DNA of 6,060 nt, from positions 1 to 6,060 of the forward strand of contig JAGWNV010000164.1 of the NCBI GenBank assembly GCA_028872975.1. Direction: 5' to 3'. This document shows, one piece after another, positions 1 through 5,920 of this stretch. The notes below the pieces were generated by a model. The model was not told the DNA's origin and searched no databases. It saw only the letters and a program-made list of their open reading frames with translations. Each line of letters begins with the position of its first letter. Position 1 is the stretch's first letter. The translations under genes and the position numbers were made by a program. The stretch is from Acidobacteriota bacterium (lineage in GTDB: Bacteria; Actinomycetota; Acidimicrobiia; Acidimicrobiales; UBA8190).

Positions 1-43
1 ATCGGCAGCCGTCGACCGTACCGCCGGGCCGGGCCCCCGGCAC
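1..43 (-). CDS. Possible 5' end of a downstream gene (cut by window edge)
   Basis: A GTG at 43-41 lies 13 nt after the pheT stop. It is preceded by a reasonable Shine-Dalgarno, GGGGAG at 54-49, with 5 nt spacing. The frame stays open to the window edge and gives 14 codons reading VPGARPGGTVDGCR. That is too short to assign to a family, and an open frame of this length in such GC-rich DNA is weak evidence by itself. In many actinobacteria pheST is followed by arginine biosynthesis genes, but these residues do not look like the usual ArgC N-terminus, so no function is proposed. The stretch could equally be untranslated operon 3' sequence. Confidence 0.25.
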   Translation of the reverse strand, partial: MPGARPGGTVDGCR

Positions 44-56
44 GTCGGCTCCCCGG

Positions 57-2513
57 TCAGCCCCGCAGCTCGGCGCCGTGGGCGGCCCCCACCGCCGCCA
101 CGCAACGGGCCCGGAGCTCGTGGAGCTCGGCCTCCTCGAGGGTGTGGTCGAGGGCGCAGAACCGGAGCCGGAAGGCGAGGCTGCGGGTGCCCGGCGGCAG
201 TCCCGGGCCCCGGTAGACGTCGAAGAGCCGGACCCGTTCGAGCAGTCCCCCGCCGGCGGCGGCCAGGGTGGCCCGCACGGCGGCGGCCGGCACCTCTTCG
301 GCCACGACGAAGGCCAGGTCGAGGTCGCTCGAGGGGAACCGGCTGGCCGCCTCGGCCAGCTCGCTGCGCCGGGGGGCGGTGCCGAGCAGGAGGCCGAGGT
401 CGAGCTCGAGCCACCCCACCCGCTGGGCCCCGGGATCGAGGCCGAAGGACTCGAGGACGTCGGGGTCGACCTCCCCCACCACCCCGAACTGGACCTCCTC
501 GTGGACGAGCCAGCCCCGTCGCGCCGGGTGGAGCCCGGCCCCGGCCGCCGGGGCCGGCGCCGCCTCGGCGTCGGCGACGACCTCCACCCCGGTGATCCCC
601 ATGGCGTCGGCGAGGGCGTACCAGGCACCCGAGGCAGCCATGGCGTCGTCTCCGGGCGCCCGGAGGGCGACCGCCGCCATCTCCCGCTCGTCGACGACCC
701 ATTCCTGGTGGGCGGCGAGGGCCCGGTCGACCCTGGCCTTCTCCGGCGGGGGGAAGACGTGGCCGACCTCGAAGAGCCTGACCTCGCCCTGGCGGCGCCC
801 GGCGTTGGCGGCCAGGGCGGCCAGCATCCCCGGCAGGATGCTCATCCGCAGGACGGACTGGTCGGGCACGAGGGGGTTGGCCACACGGATGCCGTCAGCG
901 GGCCAGCCGGCGCGCTCGTGGTCGCCGGGTGCGAGCAGCGACGCCGTCCAGGCCTCGTCGGCCCCCAGACCGGCGAGCACGTCGCGGACCTGGCGTCGTT
1001 CGCGCTGGTAGGCGTCGATCTCCCCCACCTGCGCCGGCCGGGGCGTCCGACGGGCGATCCGGCTGTAGCCGTGGTGCCGGGCCACCTCCTCGATGACGTC
1101 GACCTCGCGTTCGGTGTCGGGGCGGAAGGTGGGGACGGTGACGTCGAGGACCCCGCCGGCCGACGGCCGGACGGCGAACCCGATCGGCTCGAGGAGCCCG
1201 GCGATCTCCGCCTCCGACAGCGCCGTGCCGAGGAGGGCGTTGACCCTCGCCGTCCGCACCGCCACCGGCCGGGGGCCGGGCACCGGGCCCCGCACGTCGA
1301 TCTGCCCGGCGGCCACCTCCACGCCGGCGAGGAGCTCGACGAGCCGGCGCACCGACCGGTCGATCCCCTCGGGGTCGCACCCGCGCTCGAAGCGCGCCGA
1401 GGCCTCGGTCCGAAGCGCCAACCGCTTCGAGGTGCGCGCCACCGCCATGGGGGAGAAGTAGGCGGCCTCGAGGAGCACCCGCCGCGTCCCGGCCGAGATC
1501 TCGGTGCTGGCCCCGCCCATGATGCCGGCGATGCCGATGGCGGTGTCGGTGGCGTCACAGATGAGACAGTCCCGCAGGTCGTCGCCGGCCCCGATGGACC
1601 GGGCGCCGAGGACCCGCTCCTTGCCGTCGAGGGTGACGACCCTCTCGCCGGGGCGCGCCGCGCGCACCCGCAGCCCGCCGCCCCCCACCCGGTCGAGGTC
1701 GTAGGGGTGCGTCGGCTGGCCGAGCTCGAGCATGACGTAGTTGGAGGCGTCCACCACGGAGTTGACAGGCCTCATGCCGGCCAAGGTGAGCCGCCGCTGG
1801 ACCCACGCCGGGGACTCCCCCACCGTGACCCCGGTCAGCACCCGGGCCACGAACCGGGGGCAGAGGTCGTCGTCGGCCACCACGACGGTCGTGAGCTCGG
1901 TGACCGGCACCGGGCCCGCCGGCGGCTCGGGAGCCTCGGGCAGACCGAAGGGCACCTTGCAGGCGGCGGCCAGGTCCCGGGCCACGCCGGCCACGCAGGC
2001 GGCGTCGGGGCGGTTGGTCTCGACGGCCACGTCGAAGACCACGTCGGGCTCGAGGCCGAGGGCGGCCATGAGCGGGGTGCCGGGCGCCGGGGTGCCGGCG
2101 CCTCCCAGGACCAGGATGCCCTCGTGGTCCTCGGACAGCTCGAGCTCGCGTGGCGAGCAGAGCATCCCGTTGGAGACGACGCCCTTCATCTTGCGGCGGC
2201 CGATCTCGAAGCCGCCCGGGAGCACCGCCCCCACCGGCGCCAGGGGGACGAGGTCGCCCACGGCGAAGTTCCAGGCGCCGCACACCACCTCGACGGGGCC
2301 GTCGCCGGCGTCCACCACCCCGGCCCGGATCCGATCGGCGCCGGCGATGGCGGCGATCTCCTCCACCCGGGCCACGACCACCCGCTCGAGCCCCTCGCCC
2401 ACGCGGCGCACGCCCTCGACGACGAGGCCGAGGTCGTCGAGGGTCCCGGCCAGGGTGGCGACGTCGCCCTCGACGGGTGCGAAGTCGCGGATCCACGAGA
2501 GCGGGACGCGCAC
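57..2513 (-). CDS. pheT: Phenylalanyl-tRNA synthetase beta subunit
   Basis: Beta chain of the cytoplasmic (alpha-beta)2 PheRS. It binds tRNA-Phe and carries the editing site that hydrolyses mischarged Tyr-tRNA-Phe. The GTG start at 2513 gives 818 aa, normal for the family. The N-terminus MRVPLSWIRDF is typical. An EMAP-II-like tRNA-binding OB domain spans about residues 40-150 (GADRIR, EVVCGAWNF at 75-83). The B3/B4 editing domain spans about 210-395, with GQPTHPYDLD at 265-274 and RTEASARFERG at 368-378. The B5 domain (about 410-480) contains PTFRPDTEREVD, with acidic residues of the type that bind metal in this family. The catalytic-like core has NPLVPDQSVLR at 546-556 and FEVGHVF at 581-587. 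A C-terminal FDX-ACB anticodon-binding domain starts near 726 (FPSSDLDLAFVV). The frame is open further upstream to 3722, but that part overlaps pheS and is spurious. The start is fixed by homology and by AGGAG (2523-2519), which reuses bases of the pheS stop codon and leaves 5 nt spacing. Confidence 0.97.
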   Translation of the reverse strand: MRVPLSWIRDFAPVEGDVATLAGTLDDLGLVVEGVRRVGEGLERVVVARVEEIAAIAGADRIRAGVVDAGDGPVEVVCGAWNFAVGDLVPLAPVGAVLPGGFEIGRRKMKGVVSNGMLCSPRELELSEDHEGILVLGGAGTPAPGTPLMAALGLEPDVVFDVAVETNRPDAACVAGVARDLAAACKVPFGLPEAPEPPAGPVPVTELTTVVVADDDLCPRFVARVLTGVTVGESPAWVQRRLTLAGMRPVNSVVDASNYVMLELGQPTHPYDLDRVGGGGLRVRAARPGERVVTLDGKERVLGARSIGAGDDLRDCLICDATDTAIGIAGIMGGASTEISAGTRRVLLEAAYFSPMAVARTSKRLALRTEASARFERGCDPEGIDRSVRRLVELLAGVEVAAGQIDVRGPVPGPRPVAVRTARVNALLGTALSEAEIAGLLEPIGFAVRPSAGGVLDVTVPTFRPDTEREVDVIEEVARHHGYSRIARRTPRPAQVGEIDAYQRERRQVRDVLAGLGADEAWTASLLAPGDHERAGWPADGIRVANPLVPDQSVLRMSILPGMLAALAANAGRRQGEVRLFEVGHVFPPPEKARVDRALAAHQEWVVDEREMAAVALRAPGDDAMAASGAWYALADAMGITGVEVVADAEAAPAPAAGAGLHPARRGWLVHEEVQFGVVGEVDPDVLESFGLDPGAQRVGWLELDLGLLLGTAPRRSELAEAASRFPSSDLDLAFVVAEEVPAAAVRATLAAAGGGLLERVRLFDVYRGPGLPPGTRSLAFRLRFCALDHTLEEAELHELRARCVAAVGAAHGAELRG

Positions 2514-2521
2514 CGGTGCTC

Positions 2522-3580
2522 CTAGAGCTGCTCGAGGACGCGGACGTCGTTCTCGAGCAGCACCCGCATGTCGGGGAGCTGGTGGCGCATCTGGGCGCAC
2601 CGGTCGATGCCGAAGCCGAAGGCGAAGCCCGTCCACTCCTCGGGGTCGACGCCCACCGCCGCGAAGACGGCCGGGTCGACCATGCCGCAGCCGCCCAGCT
2701 CGATCCATCCCGTCTGGGAGCAGGTCCGGCACCCCGCCCCCCGGCAGATGGTGCAGGTGATCTCGTACTCGGCCGACGGCTCGGTGAAGGGGAAGAACGA
2801 GGGTCGCAGCCGCGAGTGGATGTCGGTGCCGAAGTAGGCGCCGGTGAAGGTCTCGATGGTCCCGGCCAGGTCCGAGAAGGAGATGCCCTTGTCCACGACG
2901 AGACCCTCGATCTGGTGGAAGATCGGGATGTGCCGGGCGTCGGGGGTGTCGCGCCGGTAGCACCGGCCCGGCATCACGGCGTACACGGGCGGCCGCTCCC
3001 GCTGCATGAGCCGGATCTGCACCGGCGAGGTGTGGGTGCGCAGCACCACCGACTCCGGGGGGCCGAGCTCGAGGTAGAGGGTGTCCCACATGCCCCGGGC
3101 CGGGTGGGCGATCGGCATGTTGAGGGCCTCGAAGTTGTGCCAGTCGTCCTCGACCTCCGGGCCCTCGACCACGGCGAAGCCCATGCCCACGAAGACATCC
3201 TCGAGCTGGCGGCGGGTCCGCTCCACCACGTGGACCCGGCCCCGCCGGGGGACGTCCACGACCTCGGTGAGGTCGAGGCGCTCCTCGGCCAGGCGCCGGG
3301 CCCGCTCCTCGGCCCGCAGCTGCCCCTGGCGGGCGGCGAGCACCTCCTCCACCTCGGCGCGCGCCGAGTTGATCTGCTCGCCCAGGCGGCGGCGCTCCTC
3401 GGGGGCGACGCCCCCGAGGGCCCGCTGGGCCCGCACGAGCTCGCCCCGCTTGCCGAGCAGAACGCCGCGCAGCTCGCCCAGGGCCTCGAGGCTCCCGGCG
3501 TCGGCCGCCGCCTGCCGGGCCCGGGCGACGGTGCCGGCCGGGTCGAAGGCGTCGCTCGCGTGGCGGTCGGCCCCGGTCAT
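2522..3580 (-). CDS. pheS: Phenylalanyl-tRNA synthetase alpha subunit
   Basis: Catalytic alpha chain of PheRS, which activates phenylalanine with ATP and transfers it to tRNA-Phe. It is 352 aa, the usual length. An N-terminal helical region rich in Arg, Glu and Ala (about 18-105) matches the tRNA-contacting coiled coil. The class II aaRS core follows: RTHTSPVQIR at 181-190, motif 2 with GRCYRRDTPDARH at 205-217 and FHQIEG at 221-226, FFPFTEPSAE at 262-271, and motif 3 GFAFGFGIDR at 318-327. Two details stand out. Cysteines 276, 279, 284 and 287 form a CxxC-x4-CxxC knuckle before GWIELGG. Motif 3 reads IDR where many PheS proteins have ER. The ATG at 3580 lies 14 nt after the methyltransferase stop with no recognisable Shine-Dalgarno, so translation probably depends on coupling to the upstream gene. 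No other start codon nearby would keep the conserved N-terminus. Confidence 0.98.
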   Translation of the reverse strand: MTGADRHASDAFDPAGTVARARQAAADAGSLEALGELRGVLLGKRGELVRAQRALGGVAPEERRRLGEQINSARAEVEEVLAARQGQLRAEERARRLAEERLDLTEVVDVPRRGRVHVVERTRRQLEDVFVGMGFAVVEGPEVEDDWHNFEALNMPIAHPARGMWDTLYLELGPPESVVLRTHTSPVQIRLMQRERPPVYAVMPGRCYRRDTPDARHIPIFHQIEGLVVDKGISFSDLAGTIETFTGAYFGTDIHSRLRPSFFPFTEPSAEYEITCTICRGAGCRTCSQTGWIELGGCGMVDPAVFAAVGVDPEEWTGFAFGFGIDRCAQMRHQLPDMRVLLENDVRVLEQL

Positions 3581-3594
3581 ATGGGTCGGACAGG

Positions 3595-4398
3595 TTAGGG
3601 GAGCGAGCGCCGGCGGCGGACCTCGAAGCAGAGCACGGCGGCCGCCAGCGCGACGTTGAGCGACTCGGCCCTTCCGGCCAGCTCGATGGTGACCTTCTCG
3701 TCGAGGACCGTCTCGAGCTCACCGGCCAGCCCGCTCGCCTCGTTGCCGAGGACGAGGGCCACCGGCCCCTCGAGCGCCGCCTCGGTGTGGGGCCGTCCCC
3801 CGTGGGCGACGGCGGCCACCCGCCGCAGCCCCCGGGCCCCGAGCTCGGCCAGCACCTCGTGGGCGGGCCCGGCCTCCACCACCGGGAGGTGCAGCACCGA
3901 CCCCGCCGAGGCCCGGACCGTCTTGGGGTTGAAAGCGTCGGCGGTCCCCTCGCAGCCCACCACGGCGTCGGCTCCCGCAGCGTCGGCGGCCCGGACGATG
4001 GCCCCGGCGTTGCCGGGATCGCGCACCTCGGCCAGGACGACGACGAATCCGGCCCCCTCGAGGGCCTCCTCGAACGACGTCTGTGGCGTCCGCACCACGG
4101 CCAGCACGGGCTGGGGGGTGACGGTGTCGGCGACCCGTTCGAGGAGGCCGGGGGCGAGCTCGAACACCCTGGCCCCGGCCCCGAGGGCCCGGTCGAGCAG
4201 GCCGGTCAGGTCCCCTCCGGCGGGGGCCGCCTGGTCCACGAAGACCGACTCGACCACCGCACCGGCGTCGAGGGCGGTGCCGAGGAGCCGGGCGCCCTCG
4301 ACGACGAAGGCACCTTCGCTGCGCCGGACGCTCCGGCGCCGCAGCAGCCGGCGGAGCCGCTGGACCCGTTGGTGGCGAAAGGCGAGAGGGGCGTTCAG
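3595..4398 (-). CDS. TrmH/SpoU-family RNA 2'-O-ribose methyltransferase, probable CTG start
   Basis: Predicted SAM-dependent SPOUT-class enzyme that methylates a ribose 2'-OH, most likely on 23S rRNA. The exact target nucleotide cannot be told from sequence. From CTG at 4398 it is 267 aa, the usual family size. Residues 8-115 form the L30e-like substrate-binding domain (RVQRLRRLLRRRS, then GAFVVEGARLL). The SPOUT knot domain carries motif 1 (LAEVRDPGNAGAIVRAADA, 122-140), motif 2 (ALVLGNEASGL, 214-224) and motif 3 (ESLNVALAAAVLCFE, 245-259). N130, R136, E220 and N248 are at conserved family positions. There is no ATG, GTG or TTG start at the right place. The next in-frame GTG upstream (4620) lies deep inside rplT, and the first downstream (4257, Val48) would remove the conserved N-terminus. 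CTG at 4398 overlaps the rplT stop as CTGA, with a weak GGCGGA 6 nt upstream. A homologue called tsnR occupies the same place after rplT in Mycobacterium tuberculosis. Family is certain; the start is inferred. Confidence 0.9.
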   Translation of the reverse strand: MNAPLAFRHQRVQRLRRLLRRRSVRRSEGAFVVEGARLLGTALDAGAVVESVFVDQAAPAGGDLTGLLDRALGAGARVFELAPGLLERVADTVTPQPVLAVVRTPQTSFEEALEGAGFVVVLAEVRDPGNAGAIVRAADAAGADAVVGCEGTADAFNPKTVRASAGSVLHLPVVEAGPAHEVLAELGARGLRRVAAVAHGGRPHTEAALEGPVALVLGNEASGLAGELETVLDEKVTIELAGRAESLNVALAAAVLCFEVRRRRSLP

Positions 4399-4799
4399 GA
4401 GGCGTCCGCCGGGGCCGCCGGGGCCGGGATGGCCGGTGCGGCGGCCCCAGGGGCCCCCGAAGCCACCCCGACGAGCTGGGCGAAGGCGGACGGGTCGGAG
4501 ACGGCCAGCTCGGCCAGGACCTTGCGGTCGACGGTCACGTCGGCCTGGCGCAGCCCGGAGATGAGGCGGCTGTAGCTGATGCCGTTGGCACGGGCGGCGG
4601 CGTTGATGCGCTGGATCCACAGCCGGCGGAAGTCCCCCTTGCGGGCCCGGCGGTCACGGTAGGCGTACTGCAGCGAGTGCATGACCGCCTCGTTGGCGGA
4701 CCGGAAGCTCCGGCTCCGGTTGCCGTAGTAGCCCTGCGCCTGCTCGAGGACGGCGCGGCGGTGCTTCTTGCCGTTGACGGCGCGCTTGACCCTGGCCAT
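4395..4799 (-). CDS. rplT: 50S ribosomal protein L20
   Basis: L20 binds 23S rRNA early in 50S assembly; in E. coli and Bacillus it also represses its own operon post-transcriptionally. The product is 134 aa. Residues 1-112 are a full L20: MARVKRAVNGKKHRRAVLEQ, then AQGYYGNRSRSFRSANEAVM (21-40), with WIQRINAAAR at 61-70 and the conserved C-terminal globular part up to about 112. Residues 113-134 are an Ala/Pro-rich tail (APGAAAPAIPAPAAPADAS) that makes the protein somewhat longer than the usual ~117-120 aa. The tail is probably a disordered lineage-specific extension. The start is set by AAAGGAG at 4811-4805, 5 nt before the ATG. The stop TGA overlaps the CTG proposed as the start of the methyltransferase gene. 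Confidence 0.98.
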   Translation of the reverse strand: MARVKRAVNGKKHRRAVLEQAQGYYGNRSRSFRSANEAVMHSLQYAYRDRRARKGDFRRLWIQRINAAARANGISYSRLISGLRQADVTVDRKVLAELAVSDPSAFAQLVGVASGAPGAAAPAIPAPAAPADAS

Positions 4800-4853
4800 G
4801 AGAGCTCCTTTCCTGTCGAACGGTGGTCGGGGACGGGGACGTCGGGCGCCCGG
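4800..4853 (-). promoter_or_regulatory. rpmI-rplT spacer with rplT ribosome binding site
   Basis: This 54-nt spacer contains a strong Shine-Dalgarno for rplT (AAAGGAG, 4811-4805, 5 nt spacing). It also holds a 10-bp perfect palindrome CGGGCGCCCG at 4843-4852, directly after the rpmI stop. As RNA the palindrome would form only a short stem and no U-run follows, so it is not an intrinsic terminator. It could be a processing or pausing element, or chance in GC-rich DNA. No convincing promoter is visible. Confidence 0.6.
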
Positions 4854-5048
4854 TCAGCGCCCCAGCAGCCGCCGGACCTCGCGGCGGTCGGCGGGGGCCA
4901 CCTCTGCCTCGCGCCCGAGCCGGCGGGTCCTGTTGCTCGACTTCTTCTCGAGCAGGTGCGACCGCATGGCCTGGCGGCGGCGCAGGCGGCCAGTGCCGGT
5001 GACCTTGAACCGCTTGGCGGCGCCCCGGTCCGTCTTCATCTTCGGCAT
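4854..5048 (-). CDS. rpmI: 50S ribosomal protein L35
   Basis: Small basic protein of the large ribosomal subunit, 64 aa, the standard length. The N-terminus MPKMKTDRGAAKRFKVTGTG is the L35 signature. It is followed by the Arg/Lys-rich RRRQAMRSHLLEKKSSNRTRR and a C-terminal REVRRLLGR. The frame is open upstream to 5156, but that part overlaps infC and has no L35 character, so the ATG at 5048 is chosen. This start lies 1 nt after the infC stop (TGACATG). The ribosome binding site, an AGGAAGGAA-type run at 5063-5055, is inside the last codons of infC, which implies translational coupling of IF3 and L35. Confidence 0.98.
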   Translation of the reverse strand: MPKMKTDRGAAKRFKVTGTGRLRRRQAMRSHLLEKKSSNRTRRLGREAEVAPADRREVRRLLGR

Positions 5049-5049
5049 G

Positions 5050-5721
5050 TCAGCTTCCTTCCTCGCCGGCCGCCGCCTGGGTGCCGTTGGCGCCGTTGTC
5101 GGCGATCGCCTCGGGGGCGGCCACGTCGTCCCCGGCCGTCTCGTCGTCCTCGCCATCGCCCCGGGCCGACCGTGCCGCCGCCGCCTGGCGGGCCCGCTTG
5201 TCGGGTGCCAGGACCATGACCATGTTCCGGCCGTCGAGCCTGGCCTCGGACTCGACCCTGGCAGACCCCTCGACCTCGTCGGCCACCCGGTCCAGGATCC
5301 GCTTGCCCAGTTCCGGATGGAACACCTCGCGGCCCCGGAACATGATCGTGACCTTGACCTTGTGACCCTCCTGGAGGAACCGCATCACCTGTCGGGTCTT
5401 GGTCTCGAAGTCGCCGGGCCCGATCTTGGGCCGGTACTTCATCTCCTTGATCCCCACGCTCACCGTCTTGCGACGGGACTCCTTGGCGCGCTGGGCGGCG
5501 TCGAACTTGTACTTCCCATAGTCCATGATCCGGCAGACCGGCGGGTTGGCCATCGGCGCCACCTCGACGAGGTCGAGGTCGAGCTGCCGGGCCAGGGCCA
5601 GCGCCTCCGGCAGCGGCCGGATGCCTAGCTGCTGGCCCTCGGGGTCCACCAGGCGGACGTCGCGCGCCCTGATGCGATCGTTGATCCTGGGCTCCGTGGT
5701 CGAGGTGGTGGCGATCGGCAT
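5050..5721 (-). CDS. infC: Translation initiation factor IF-3
   Basis: IF3 binds the 30S subunit, keeps it free of 50S and checks start-codon/initiator-tRNA pairing. The product is 223 aa from ATG 5721. The IF3 N domain spans about 11-80 (PRINDRIRARDVRLVD, DLVEVAPMANPPVCRIMDYG). The linker is about 80-88 (KESRRKT). The C domain spans about 89-174 (IKEMKYRPKIGPGDFETKTR, KVKVTIMFRGRE, LDGRNMVMVLAP). Residues 175-223 form an acidic, Ala/Gly-rich low-complexity tail absent from the ~180-aa E. coli protein; tails of this sort occur in other actinobacterial IF3s. The start is uncertain. The only Shine-Dalgarno, GGAGG at 5727-5723, is just 1 nt from the ATG but 7 nt from an in-frame ATC (codon 3, 5715-5713). 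AUU or AUC starts underlie infC autoregulation in E. coli and other bacteria, so translation from 5715 is a real alternative. The gene heads the operon. Confidence 0.97.
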   Translation of the reverse strand: MPIATTSTTEPRINDRIRARDVRLVDPEGQQLGIRPLPEALALARQLDLDLVEVAPMANPPVCRIMDYGKYKFDAAQRAKESRRKTVSVGIKEMKYRPKIGPGDFETKTRQVMRFLQEGHKVKVTIMFRGREVFHPELGKRILDRVADEVEGSARVESEARLDGRNMVMVLAPDKRARQAAAARSARGDGEDDETAGDDVAAPEAIADNGANGTQAAAGEEGS

Positions 5722-5885
5722 TCCTCCCGGTTTCCGGCCCGAGTCTCCTCGGACGTCTCAAAAGCGGAGAATGCGGAGCGCCGTCGCCACGTCCCATGGA
5801 CGACCGGTCGTCGAACCCGGGCGCACGTTCTCCGTGGCCGGGTGGGGGCGCGTTGGTGAGCGACCCGCTTTCCCTTTGTGCTCGA
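5722..5885 (-). promoter_or_regulatory. infC 5' leader, candidate structured RNA with Shine-Dalgarno
   Basis: If transcription starts near 5885, the operon has a ~164-nt leader. No coding potential is evident in it. Read on the minus strand, AAAGCGG (5871-5865) can pair with CCGCTTT (5767-5761), closing a domain of about 110 nt. Inside it lies the palindrome GACGACCGGTCGTC (5812-5799). Downstream is a 7-bp stem capped by a GAGA (GNRA-type) tetraloop (5754-5737, core CCGAG/CTCGG). A CCGG-AAA-CCGG hairpin (5737-5727) then ends in the first G of the Shine-Dalgarno GGAGG (5727-5723). Leaders of infC-rpmI-rplT operons are regulated by L20 in some bacteria, but I do not recognise that L20 fold here. 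The structure was drawn by eye. Confidence 0.4.
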
Positions 5886-5890
5886 GCTTC

Positions 5891-5896
5891 TACGCT
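5891..5896 (+). promoter_or_regulatory. Candidate -10 element of the divergent gene, probably leaderless
   Basis: TACGCT fits TANNNT and ends 6 nt before the GTG at 5903. That is the spacing at which the first transcribed base falls on or next to the start codon. No -35 resembling TTGACA is seen at 16-19 bp (CTTTCC at 17 bp). No Shine-Dalgarno precedes the GTG, consistent with a leaderless transcript. The hexamer overlaps the minus-strand -10 of the infC operon by five bases. Confidence 0.45.
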
Positions 5897-5920
5897 ACCA
5901 GGGTGAGCAGTCTCTGGACA
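5892..5920 (-). promoter_or_regulatory. Candidate promoter of the infC operon
   Basis: On the minus strand there is a -10-like TAGCGT (5897-5892), matching the actinobacterial TANNNT pattern. It is preceded by TGG, giving an extended -10 (TGn). A weak -35, TGTCCA (5920-5915), sits at 17 bp spacing and matches 3 of 6 bases of TTGACA. The predicted start is near 5885. The -35 falls inside the first codons of the divergent gene. This is the best promoter candidate before the first operon gene, but only a motif match. Confidence 0.45.

Noticed and set aside
28..41. GC-rich inverted repeat GCCGGG-CC-CCCGGC after pheT as an operon terminator
   Set aside because: The stem has almost no loop and no T-run follows it on the minus strand. 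It also overlaps a possible start codon, so a terminator call is not supported.
78..2525. An 815-codon open frame on the plus strand, antisense to pheT
   Set aside because: Its product is a Gly/His/Pro/Arg/Asp-rich sequence with no domain character. Long antisense frames are expected opposite a GC-rich gene with strong third-position GC, and pheT is certain on the other strand.
2150..3598. A 482-codon plus-strand open frame over pheS and the start of pheT
   Set aside because: It is the antisense shadow of pheS with biased composition, no plausible start context and no recognisable motifs.
2514..3722. Upstream extension of the pheT frame by 403 codons, as if one 1221-aa protein
   Set aside because: The extension overlaps pheS in another frame and is Arg/Pro/Gly-rich without any domain. 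GTG 2513 has a good ribosome binding site and gives the standard PheT N-terminus. It is not a fusion.
5761..5780. Short direct repeat GCGGAG-n3-GCGGAG in the infC leader as a regulator site
   Set aside because: Two 6-bp copies 9 nt apart are weak evidence in this composition. The bases are better considered as part of the possible leader pairing.
5804..5820. T-arm-like GGGTTCGACGACC in the infC leader, suggesting a tRNA or tRNA mimic
   Set aside because: The stem has a mismatch at the pair closing the loop. No acceptor, D or anticodon arms can be built around it, so the TTCGA match looks like chance.
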